From a virus, in the IMG/VR virus record IMGVR_UViG_3300028558_000100, positions 1-22,899 of that record: a stretch of DNA of 22,899 nucleotides; one strand, written 5' to 3'. The notes beneath the pieces were generated by a model. That model was not told the DNA's origin. It saw nothing but the letters and a program-made list of their open reading frames with translations, and made no database searches. Shown here one piece after another: positions 1 to 6,340 of this stretch. Position 1 is the first letter of the stretch. Every line of letters begins with the position of its first letter. A program made the translations under genes and the position numbers.

Positions 1-65
1 TCTCCGAGAAGGACTTCCTCGCGACCAAGCAGAAGCACGCGGAGCGCGCGACCTCGGTCGCGTAG
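1..65 (+). CDS. 3' end of an upstream gene, probably Mu-like protease/scaffold (partial)
   Basis: An open frame enters the window with its first whole codon at 3 and ends at TAG 63-65. The visible 20 residues read SEKDFLATKQKHAERATSVA, a charged, helix-prone tail. In Mu-like phages the gene just before the head decoration and capsid genes is the protease/scaffold (gpI/Z), and a short charged C-terminus would suit a scaffold. The assignment rests on position and composition only, since no catalytic part is visible. The frame is read confidently; the product name is an inference. Confidence 0.5.
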   Translation, partial: SEKDFLATKQKHAERATSVA

Positions 66-159
66 CCGCCGGCACCCATACCGCGCTGGCTCGCCGGCGC
101 ACCAGTTCCACCACCACCCAGCACGAGCGCGGCCATCGCCGGCGCTCTGAGGAACCGCC
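66..159 (+). other. Intergenic leader of the head decoration gene
   Basis: This 94-bp gap has no gene. It holds two copies of the 9-mer CGCCGGCGC at 92-100 and 137-145. The first eight bases of each are self-complementary, so the copies could pair across a 37-nt loop. A GAGG at 149-152 lies 7 nt before the ATG at 160 and is the likely ribosome-binding site. I see no convincing promoter or terminator. Confidence 0.4.
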
Positions 160-969
160 ATGTCCCTGACCGCCGCCCGCAACACCAAGGAGTACTCGCC
201 CGACTCGAAGCCGAAGGGCTTCGTGTACCCGGTGAAGGGCTCCACGCACATCCAGAACGGCTCGCTGGTCGGCCTGCTCGCGGGCCTCCTGGTCCCGGCG
301 AGCGCCAACCCCGGCATCAAGATCATCGGCTGCGCGCAGCAGGAGGCCGACAACTCCGCCGGCGCCGACAGCGCGATCACCTGCCTCGTGTTCAAGGCGC
401 CCTTCTACTGGGACAGCGGCACGTCCGGCGACGCCATCACCTCGGCGAACGTGGGCTCGGACTGCTACGCGATCGACGACCACACCGTCGGGCTCACCGA
501 CGGCGGCAACGGCGCGCGACCGCGCGCGGGCAAGATCATCCAGGTCGACAGTGACGGCGTCGTGGTCGACCCCGACGGCACCAAGGACGAGGGCGAGAAG
601 CTCCTCATGTTCCCGATCGACCTCGCGAGCATCACCGCGGGCCAGGTGATCGGCGCGCTCACCCTGCCGTATGGCGGCAAGATCAAGAGTGTCAACTTCC
701 TCGTGAACAAGCCGGCCACCACGGCGGCGAAGCTCGCCACGCTCACGCCGCGCATCACCCCCGCTGGCGGCTCGGCGGCTGCGCTCACCGGCGGCGTGCT
801 CGCGCTGACCTCGGCCAACTGCACGCCCATGGGCGCCCAGGTCGCAGGCAGCGCGGTGACCGCGGGCAACAGCTTCAACGCCGGCGACGCCATCGACGTC
901 CAGGGCAGCAGCGTGACGGCCTTCGGCGAGGGCAGCGGCACCCTCATCCTCACCATCGCCGCGGCCTAG
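160..969 (+). CDS. Head decoration protein (DUF2190-like N-terminus with extra C-terminal beta domain)
   Basis: 269 residues, beginning at an ATG with GAGG 7 nt upstream. It lies directly before the major capsid gene, where Mu-like and lambda-like phages often encode a capsid cement protein. The N-terminal half (about 1-145) has the look of small phage decoration proteins: a gated series of short beta strands, then AIDDHTVGLTDGGNGARPRAG followed by a VDSDGVVVD turn, the usual signature before the end of such proteins. From about 150 to 269 there is a second Ala/Thr/Gly-rich beta segment with a hydrophobic end (LILTIAAA), which would make it longer than typical 110-150 residue relatives. It probably coats the capsid exterior. 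The role is inferred from pattern and synteny. Confidence 0.6.
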   Translation: MSLTAARNTKEYSPDSKPKGFVYPVKGSTHIQNGSLVGLLAGLLVPASANPGIKIIGCAQQEADNSAGADSAITCLVFKAPFYWDSGTSGDAITSANVGSDCYAIDDHTVGLTDGGNGARPRAGKIIQVDSDGVVVDPDGTKDEGEKLLMFPIDLASITAGQVIGALTLPYGGKIKSVNFLVNKPATTAAKLATLTPRITPAGGSAAALTGGVLALTSANCTPMGAQVAGSAVTAGNSFNAGDAIDVQGSSVTAFGEGSGTLILTIAAA

Positions 970-975
970 ATCCAT

Positions 976-996
976 CGGCGCCGAGCACCGGCGCCG
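976..996 (+). other. GC stem-loop before the capsid gene
   Basis: A perfect 7-bp stem (CGGCGCC at 976-982 pairing with GGCGCCG at 990-996) encloses a 7-nt loop in the 80-bp gap between the decoration and capsid genes. There is no T-tract, so it does not look like an intrinsic terminator. It could be an mRNA stabiliser or processing site. Confidence 0.45.
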
Positions 997-1049
997 CTCA
1001 CCACACGCCTCACCAACTTGGCGGATAGGCACCGCCCGGGAGAACCCTC

Positions 1050-1985
1050 ATGCTGATCACCAGTGGAAACATCGACAAGGCCTTCATTGGCTTCGACACG
1101 GCCTTCCAGCAGGCCCTGATGAACCAGCCCACCGTCTGGCAGAAGATCGCCAGCGAACGGCCCTCCACCGACGAGTCGGAGGTCTACATGTGGGCCGACA
1201 TGATCGGCGAGCTCCGCGAGTTCCTCGGCGAGCGCCAGATTGTGAGCCTCTCGGGCCGGTCGCAGCAGCTGTTCAACAAGAAGTACGAGAAGACCATCAC
1301 CATCCCTCGAACCAAGTTCGAGGATGACAAGTACGGCGTCTTCACCGACCAGGTGCGCCAGATCGCGATGCGCGCAGCGCAGCACCCGGACAAGCTCGTC
1401 GCCGATGCCATCGCCGCGGGTGACACCGCGGTCGTCTACGACGGGCAGTACTTCTTCGACACCGACCACCCGCAGAACCCCGACGACCCGAACTCGCCGG
1501 TGATGTCGAACAAGAAGACGGGCATGCCCCTGAGCGCGGACAACGTGGCCGCAGGTATGGCCCTCATGAACGGCTACAAGGACGCTGGCGGCGTTCCGCT
1601 GCTGGCGGAGCCGAACGTCCTCATGGTGCCGCCCGCGCTGCGCTACCTCGCGCGGCAGATCTGCTTCGGCACCACCATCGCCGTCCCGGTGGGCACCGCG
1701 GGCAGTTCGCCCGGCGGCGCGGCCGCTCCCGAGAACGTGCTGAAGGGCATGCTGGACGTGGTGGTGAACCCCCGCCTCACGAGTACCACCAAGTGGTACC
1801 TGCTCGACACCACCAAACCGGTGAAGCCGTTCATCTACCAGAACCGCATGGCCCCCGAGTTCGCGTACCTCAACAAGCCCGAGGATGCCGAGGTCTTCAA
1901 GCGGGACCAGTTCGTCTACGGCGTGCGCACCCGCGGCGCCGGCGGCTACGGCCCCTGGTTCCTGGCGGCCGAGTTCGACCAGTAG
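1050..1985 (+). CDS. Mu-like major capsid protein (gpT family)
   Basis: 311 residues, the usual size for Mu gpT-type head subunits (about 300). Family features visible: a tryptophan-rich N-terminal segment (W30, W48), GERQIVSLSGR at 60-70, NKKYEKTI at 76-83, the acidic turn EDDKYG at 91-96, and DGQYFFDTDHP at 131-141, which is the most recognisable gpT signature. The protein has the HK97-like capsid role: it self-assembles around the scaffold into the icosahedral shell. GGGAGA ending 7 nt before the ATG serves as the ribosome-binding site. The gene is flanked on both sides by GGCGCC stem-loops. I see no long cleavable delta domain, consistent with a separate protease/scaffold gene upstream. 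Confidence 0.9.
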   Translation: MLITSGNIDKAFIGFDTAFQQALMNQPTVWQKIASERPSTDESEVYMWADMIGELREFLGERQIVSLSGRSQQLFNKKYEKTITIPRTKFEDDKYGVFTDQVRQIAMRAAQHPDKLVADAIAAGDTAVVYDGQYFFDTDHPQNPDDPNSPVMSNKKTGMPLSADNVAAGMALMNGYKDAGGVPLLAEPNVLMVPPALRYLARQICFGTTIAVPVGTAGSSPGGAAAPENVLKGMLDVVVNPRLTSTTKWYLLDTTKPVKPFIYQNRMAPEFAYLNKPEDAEVFKRDQFVYGVRTRGAGGYGPWFLAAEFDQ

Positions 1986-2001
1986 CCCTCGCAGTGGTGA
2001 C

Positions 2002-2017
2002 GGCGCCTCCGGGCGCC
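2002..2017 (+). other. GC stem-loop after the capsid gene
   Basis: GGCGCC at 2002-2007 pairs with GGCGCC at 2012-2017 around a 4-nt loop (TCCG), 16 bp after the capsid stop codon. The stem is short but all GC. No T-run follows, so a classical terminator is unlikely. Its placement mirrors the hairpin at 976-996. Confidence 0.45.
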
Positions 2018-2051
2018 TCGCCGCTCGACATCCATCGACACGGAGCAACCC

Positions 2052-2408
2052 ATGGCCAACGAGAAGTTCAAGGTGCAGGTCGCCGCGAAGCTCAGCGACG
2101 ACCACAACCACTACCGCCGCGCCGGCCTCGTCCTGAGCGGCGAGCAGCGCGAGCACACCATCGACGCCGTCCAGCTGCGCATCCTGCGCGCCGACAAGCG
2201 CGTGGTGGTGGTGGGCGGGCCCGAGCTGCCGAAGCTCGAGACGGCCGAGAAGCCCGCCGATCCCAAGGAGGCACGCCTCCAGCAGATGGGCCTCGCGCAC
2301 GACCAGGCGCAGCAGCGCGCCGCCGCCGCGGAGGCAGAGAACGCACAGCTCAAGGCCGAGCTCGGCGCGCTCAAGGCCCGGGCGGAGTCGAAGAAGAAGA
2401 AGGAGTAG
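2052..2408 (+). CDS. FluMu gp35-like head protein with C-terminal coiled coil
   Basis: 118 residues. Residues 12-56 resemble the Mu-like FluMu N-terminal domain: YRRAGL at 21-26, then a Leu-rich helix ending in LRADKRVVVV (45-54). The family places this gene directly after the gpT capsid gene, as here. From about 74 to 113 the sequence is a heptad-like Ala/Glu/Leu/Lys helix, probably a coiled coil, ending in a lysine-rich tail. GGAG lies 6 nt before the ATG. Its role in Mu-like phages is poorly known; it is assumed to be a small head or head-completion protein. The domain call rests on motif memory and the context is strong. Confidence 0.65.
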   Translation: MANEKFKVQVAAKLSDDHNHYRRAGLVLSGEQREHTIDAVQLRILRADKRVVVVGGPELPKLETAEKPADPKEARLQQMGLAHDQAQQRAAAAEAENAQLKAELGALKARAESKKKKE

Positions 2409-2411
2409 TCC

Positions 2412-2816
2412 GTGTCCAGGTACGCGACGCCGACTGATTTGGCCAACCTGGCCATCAACAGCGGCGCGCTGACCGGGATCTCGTCCGACGACCAGCAGTC
2501 GGCGCTCGATGCCGCCAGCGGGCTCGCCGACGGCTACCTCCGCGCGCGCTTCATCCTGCCGCTCGTCGCGCCGTTCTCGCAGGACCTGGTGCGCGCGGTC
2601 TGCGGCATAGCTGCCTACGACCTGCTCACGCGGCGCGGCTACAACCCCATCGCCGAGGGCGCCAACGACAACTGGCGTCTTCGCTATAAGGACGCGATTG
2701 GCTGGCTCGAGAAGGTCGCTGCCGGGAACATCGCGCCCGCCCTCACGGACAGCTCAGGCGATTCCAGCGCGCCCAAGGCGCCACGGGTGATCAGTCGATG
2801 CCGACGCGGCTGGTGA
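2412..2816 (+). CDS. Head-tail connector protein (Mu gp36-like, DUF1320)
   Basis: 134 residues starting at GTG 2412, chosen because AAGGAG lies 6 nt upstream and the opening MSRYATPTDLANL is the standard start of DUF1320 proteins. The family pattern continues with alternating helices: ALDAASGLADGYLRARF, then a Pro-Leu stretch, then AVCGIAAYDLL and the R-x-G-Y-N near residue 75. The fold resembles the head-tail adaptors of long-tailed phages, which join the portal ring to the tail. It starts 3 bp after the gp35-like gene. The last 20 residues are basic and Pro/Ser-rich and look like a loose tail. Confidence 0.75.
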   Translation: MSRYATPTDLANLAINSGALTGISSDDQQSALDAASGLADGYLRARFILPLVAPFSQDLVRAVCGIAAYDLLTRRGYNPIAEGANDNWRLRYKDAIGWLEKVAAGNIAPALTDSSGDSSAPKAPRVISRCRRGW

Positions 2817-2819
2817 GCC

Positions 2820-3395
2820 ATGGCCGAGCCGACGTTTCACGCGTTTTGGCCGAGCCGTGAATTCGCAGACCTCGTCCAGCGCATGGAGCGTGTGGCGAAG
2901 GCCGACTTCAAACGCGGCATCAATGAGCAGTTCAGTGCCACCGCGATCTTCCTCGTAGGCACTGAGTTCGAGCGGGCGATGGACCCGTACGGCCGCGGAT
3001 GGAAGCCCACCACCAGCCGCGACGGAAGAACACTCCGTGACACCGGGCGCCTGCAGAACAGCTTCACGCCGTACGGGCGCGCAACGCCAAGCACCTTTGG
3101 CATCGGCTCGGGCACCAAGTACGTGGCCGTGCATCAATACGGCGCGACCATCAAGGCCAAGAACGCCCCGTTCCTGCGCTTCAAAGTGCCGTACGCCACG
3201 CGGGTCTTCAACCGGCGTTCCGGCGCGCGCCTGAAGCGGCACCAGGTGCTCTCGAACTGGGTCCAGGTGCAGCAGGTCACGATTCCGCAGCGCCAGATGG
3301 TGCCCGAGGACGACATCGGGGCGGTCTGGATGCAGGCATTCACCGCCGACGTCGACGCCGCGATGACCACGGCGATGGACAACACCGTCTCCTAG
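2820..3395 (+). CDS. Phage virion morphogenesis protein (Mu gpG / P2 gpS, tail completion)
   Basis: 191 residues, 3 bp after the preceding gene. The family hallmarks are in order: DPYGRGWKP at 55-63, LRDTGRLQNSF at 72-82 and YVAVHQYGA at 101-109, the classic D-x-G-W, L-x-x-T-G-x-L and Y-A-x-x-H-Q-x-G blocks. Members act at the neck in tail completion or head-tail joining. In Mu itself the gene lies among the early head genes; here it lies between the gp36-like and gp37-like genes, a rearranged but functionally sensible position. It is a little longer than typical (about 150), with extra residues at the C-terminus. Confidence 0.85.
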   Translation: MAEPTFHAFWPSREFADLVQRMERVAKADFKRGINEQFSATAIFLVGTEFERAMDPYGRGWKPTTSRDGRTLRDTGRLQNSFTPYGRATPSTFGIGSGTKYVAVHQYGATIKAKNAPFLRFKVPYATRVFNRRSGARLKRHQVLSNWVQVQQVTIPQRQMVPEDDIGAVWMQAFTADVDAAMTTAMDNTVS

Positions 3396-3875
3396 ATGGC
3401 ACTCACCGAAATCACCACTGCGATCCAGGCGCTGCTCGGCAGCACGCCAGTGCTCCTGGGCGCGCAGAACAAGTTGGAGAACTCCGAGCTACCCCGCGTG
3501 GTCTTCACGCCCACGGGGGACAAGTTCGGTCCGCCGGAGTCGCTCGACCAGGACGCTCGCCAGCTCTGGACCCGAAACTCCGGCTGCAGCGTGAGCATCT
3601 GGGCCGCGGACATCCCCGGCGTCGAGACGCTCATCAACCAGATCATCTCCGCGATTCACACCGCAGCAGGCGCGCCGAACTACATGCTCGACGGCGAGGC
3701 TGGCTGGCTGGACCAGCAAGGCTCCCTCAGCAACCAGGGCGTCGGCTATGCCTTCCACGTCGCCTTCAAGGTGCCCGTAACCGACGCGCCGCGGACCACC
3801 GCGACCGTCACCACGATTCCGCAGACCAACGTCATGTCCGAGGGCGATCCGCCTGAGGACGAAGACGCTGGCTAG
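3396..3875 (+). CDS. Neck/tail terminator-like protein (Mu gp37-like)
   Basis: 159 residues, with ATG immediately after the previous TAG. It starts with an amphipathic helix (ALTEITTAIQALLG), followed by alternating strands and a second helix (GVETLINQIISAIHTAA), then a strand-rich end and an acidic tail. This helix-strand layout and its position just before the sheath gene match the small gp37/DUF1834-type or tail terminator proteins of myophages, which cap the tube and set the head-joining end of the tail. I cannot identify a diagnostic motif, so the name rests mostly on synteny. Confidence 0.55.
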   Translation: MALTEITTAIQALLGSTPVLLGAQNKLENSELPRVVFTPTGDKFGPPESLDQDARQLWTRNSGCSVSIWAADIPGVETLINQIISAIHTAAGAPNYMLDGEAGWLDQQGSLSNQGVGYAFHVAFKVPVTDAPRTTATVTTIPQTNVMSEGDPPEDEDAG

Positions 3876-3890
3876 CGCTCGGAGAGCTCC

Positions 3891-5309
3891 ATGTCCTCGA
3901 TCCTTCCTGACGTCACCGAGTCCATCCAGGATGGCGCCCTCGGCATCATTCCGGAGTCCACGGACAACATCGCCCTGGTCGTTGGCGTGTGCTCCCAGGG
4001 CACCACGAACGTCATCCAGAGCTTCGGCGACAAGAAGTCGCTGGTCGCTGCGCTGGGCTCGGGCCCGCTCGTCGACGCAGCTGCGCTCATCCTCGACACC
4101 GCCGGCGGTCCGGTCGACTGCGTGCGCATCGCCGCGACCACGGCAGGAGCCGCTGGCGCGGTCACCACCGCGGGCACGGGCACTGCGACGATGACCGTCG
4201 CTGGCGCTGCGCTCGACGAATACGTGGTCCAGATCGTGATCACGGCCGCCGGAGCGAACCTCGCGGCGCTCACCGCGGCGTTCAAGTACACGCTCGATGG
4301 CGGCAACAACTGGTCCTCGCCCATCGCGATGCCCGTCGGCGGCGTCTACGCCATCCCGGGCACGAACATCACTGTGACCTTCGCGGACGGCACCTTCGTG
4401 GTCGCCGACACCTACAGCTTCAACGCCACCCAGCCGCTCTATGCCGGCTCGGACCTGACCACCACGATGGCCGCGATCTTGGCGGACCCGCGCGAGTGGA
4501 ACTTCCTCTTCGCGGTCGGACCGCCGGCCAGCGAGTCCGCGGCCGCGACGCTCGTGGGCACCCTCGACACCATCATGTCGAGCGCGGAGACGTCGTTCCG
4601 CTTCGCATTCGCTCTCGTGGAGATCCCCAAGGACACCGACGCGAACATCATCGCGGCGCTGGCGAACACCACGTCGAAGCGCGTGATGGGCTGCGCGGGC
4701 ACGGAGATGCTCGTCTCGACCGTGAACGGCCTTGTGCGTGAGCGCTCGAGCGCCTACGTCGCTGCGGCGCGCATCGCCGCCGTGCCCATCCACGAGGACC
4801 TGGGCCGCGTCCGCACCGGTCCGGTGCTCGGCGTGAGCTCGCTGGTGCGCGACGAGCGCGCCACGCCCGGCCTCGACGCTGCGCGGCTGACCACGCTGCG
4901 TACGATCGTGGGCCAGCCCGGCTACTACATCACCAACGGCCGCATGCTGGCGCCAGCGGGCAGCGACTTCACCTACGTGCAGAACCGCCGGGTGATGGAC
5001 AAGGCCTGCAAGGTCGCTCGCGACGGACTGATGGAGTACCTGAACGACAGCGTGCGCCTGAACGCGGACGGCACGATCCAGGAGATCGACGCGCGCGCGA
5101 TCGAGGCCTACGTGAACGCCCAGCTCGACGCCGAGCTCGTCAGTGCTGGCCACGCCTCAAGCACCGCGGTGCTCGTCGACCGGACCCACAACATCGCGTC
5201 CGACTCGACCATGCCCGTGACGGTGCGGATCCTGCCGCTGGGCTACGCCAAGTTCATCACGGTCGACATCGGCTTCACCTCTCCGGCGCTCCAGCCGAAG
5301 GCCGCGTAG
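3891..5309 (+). CDS. Contractile tail sheath protein (DUF2586-like) with an inserted beta-sandwich domain
   Basis: 472 residues. It starts at an ATG with CGGAGAG 6 nt upstream. The N-terminal part (1-80) is the membrane-distal sheath fold (IALVVGVCSQGTTN, then LVDAAALILDTAGGPVDCVRI). Residues about 92-181 form an inserted domain with ATMTVAGAALDEYVVQIVI, YTLDGGNNWSSP and an IPGTNITVTF strand, typical of a surface beta-sandwich decoration. The C-terminal core runs from about 185 and includes the Y-I-T-N-G-R-M and NRRVMDKAC segments and the AYVNAQLDAEL helix shared by sheath proteins. The sheath surrounds the tube and contracts on injection. It is followed by a tube gene, as in every contractile tail. 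Confidence 0.85.
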   Translation: MSSILPDVTESIQDGALGIIPESTDNIALVVGVCSQGTTNVIQSFGDKKSLVAALGSGPLVDAAALILDTAGGPVDCVRIAATTAGAAGAVTTAGTGTATMTVAGAALDEYVVQIVITAAGANLAALTAAFKYTLDGGNNWSSPIAMPVGGVYAIPGTNITVTFADGTFVVADTYSFNATQPLYAGSDLTTTMAAILADPREWNFLFAVGPPASESAAATLVGTLDTIMSSAETSFRFAFALVEIPKDTDANIIAALANTTSKRVMGCAGTEMLVSTVNGLVRERSSAYVAAARIAAVPIHEDLGRVRTGPVLGVSSLVRDERATPGLDAARLTTLRTIVGQPGYYITNGRMLAPAGSDFTYVQNRRVMDKACKVARDGLMEYLNDSVRLNADGTIQEIDARAIEAYVNAQLDAELVSAGHASSTAVLVDRTHNIASDSTMPVTVRILPLGYAKFITVDIGFTSPALQPKAA

Positions 5310-5324
5310 CTCTCGCCCACTCGC

Positions 5325-5336
5325 GCGCTTCGGCGC
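5325..5336 (+). other. UUCG tetraloop hairpin between sheath and tube genes
   Basis: GCGC (5325-5328), TTCG (5329-5332), GCGC (5333-5336) forms a 4-bp GC stem closed by C-G around UUCG, an unusually stable RNA tetraloop. It lies 16 bp after the sheath stop and 20 bp before the tube start. There is no T-tract. A plausible role is setting relative stability of the sheath and tube messages. Confidence 0.45.
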
Positions 5337-5356
5337 CCTGCACCTGAGGCCCCACC

Positions 5357-5818
5357 ATGGCCAATCCCCTCCAGTTCCCGCTCGTCAACGGCAACCGCTA
5401 CGCCTGGTCGTCCGTCCGCATCCAGGCGAACGGCCAGCGCTACGTGGGCGTGAAGGGCGTGAACTACTCGCAGGAAGTCGCGCCCGGCGAGGTCTACGGC
5501 ACCCACGCGCAGAAGATCGGCCGCACGCGCGGTGAGGTGAAGCCCGAGGCCAGCATCGAGCTCTACAAGGAGGAGTTCGACGCGCTCATCAACGACCTGG
5601 GCGACGGCTTCTACGAGGTCGAGTTCGAGGTCGTCGTGAGCTTCGACGAGAGCGGACGGGTCATCACCGACCAGATTCACAGCTGCCGCATCAAGAAGCC
5701 CGACAGCGGCCACAGCCAGGGCCCCGACGCGCTCACCGTGAAGGTGGACCTGGACGTGATGTGGATCGAGTACAGCGGCAAGAAGCCGCTGAAGACGATG
5801 GTCAACGGCATCGTCTAG
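5357..5818 (+). CDS. Tail tube protein
   Basis: 153 residues, in the fixed position after the sheath gene. It is strand-rich with few helices, as tube subunits are: NRYAWSSVRIQANGQRYVGVKGVNYSQ, then EVKPEASIELYKEEFDALINDLG and a long FEVVVSFDESGRVITDQI hairpin. Such a subunit forms stacked hexameric rings around the DNA channel, inside the sheath. The size is right for a myophage tube (120-170). The sequence family was not matched exactly, but position, size and secondary structure agree. Confidence 0.8.
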   Translation: MANPLQFPLVNGNRYAWSSVRIQANGQRYVGVKGVNYSQEVAPGEVYGTHAQKIGRTRGEVKPEASIELYKEEFDALINDLGDGFYEVEFEVVVSFDESGRVITDQIHSCRIKKPDSGHSQGPDALTVKVDLDVMWIEYSGKKPLKTMVNGIV

Positions 5819-5854
5819 CCGTCCGCTGTTCACCTCTCACGCGCATCGGGTCCC

Positions 5855-6184
5855 ATGAAGATCTCCAAAGAGCAGCTCGAGCAAGTGGTGCCGGAGCTGA
5901 AGAAGAAGTACGGCGACGACATCCACCTGATCACCGCTGACGGCGATCAGGTCATCGCCCGCGTGCCGAGCGGCGAGGAGTACCAGCGTTTCCTCGACAT
6001 GGCCGCGGACGACCGCAAGAAGACCCACGCGCTCGACTCGCTCAGCCGCAGCTGCATCTTGTTCCCGGCCGCGGCGGAGCTCGACCAGCTCCTAGCGAAG
6101 CGTCCGGGCCTCACCACGTCCTTCGGCGCCAAGCTCACCGAGCTCGCCGGTGCCGTCGAGGACGTCGAAGCAAAAAAACTGTAG
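5855..6184 (+). CDS. Tail assembly chaperone, zero-frame product
   Basis: 109 residues. It begins MKISKEQLEQVVPELKKKYG, is helical and highly charged, and lies between the tube and tape measure genes, the position of the tail chaperone (Mu gp41, lambda gpG) in nearly all long-tailed phages. The gene ends on codons GCA AAA AAA CTG TAG, which places seven A residues directly before the stop, the expected slippery site. The short form would coat the tape measure during tail assembly; the longer frameshift form (to 6336) would recruit tube subunits. No conserved catalytic residues are expected or seen. Confidence 0.75.
   Translation: MKISKEQLEQVVPELKKKYGDDIHLITADGDQVIARVPSGEEYQRFLDMAADDRKKTHALDSLSRSCILFPAAAELDQLLAKRPGLTTSFGAKLTELAGAVEDVEAKKL
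6172..6178 (+). promoter_or_regulatory. Programmed -1 frameshift slippery site
   Basis: A AAA AAA, in register with the zero frame (gcA AAA AAA ctg), is a canonical X-XXY-YYZ heptamer. GAGG at 6158-6161, 10 nt upstream, is a possible internal Shine-Dalgarno-like stimulator. Downstream, CGCGGC (6195-6200) can pair with GCCGCG (6220-6225); the 16-nt spacer is longer than the usual 5-9 nt. Confidence 0.75.
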
Positions 6185-6336
6185 ACCTGCTCCACGCGGC
6201 CTGGGTGAACCACTCGCTCGCCGCGCGATGCCTGCGCGAATACCGGCACGGCGAAAATTCCAAACATGCTGAGGTTGGCTCGCTGCTCGAGGCGGAGTTC
6301 TTTGCCCTCGTACGAGCGACGCTAACCGGGAAGTGA
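6178..6336 (+). CDS. Frameshift extension of the tail chaperone (-1 frame)
   Basis: If ribosomes slip at 6172-6178 and re-read base 6178, the -1 frame is open for 52 further codons to TGA 6334-6336, giving a fusion of about 160 residues (5855-6336). The extension has no Met codon, so it is unlikely to start independently. It encodes a helical segment with AAWVNHSLAARCLREYRHG and a leucine- and glutamate-rich end (LLEAEFFALVRATLTGK). It fills the otherwise empty gap exactly, stopping 4 bp before the tape measure start at 6341, as in lambda gpG-T and Mu-type chaperones. The other forward frame closes early. Confidence 0.75.
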   Translation, partial: TVDLLHAAWVNHSLAARCLREYRHGENSKHAEVGSLLEAEFFALVRATLTGK

Positions 6337-6340
6337 CCTC

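Noticed and set aside
966-2300. Long minus-strand open frame opposite the capsid gene
   Set aside because: It is a high-GC shadow of the capsid and gp35-like genes, with a His/Arg/Val-rich product and no ribosome-binding site.
3489-5153. 554-codon minus-strand open frame opposite the sheath
   Set aside because: Arg/Gly/Val-rich shadow of a clear sheath gene; no family pattern.
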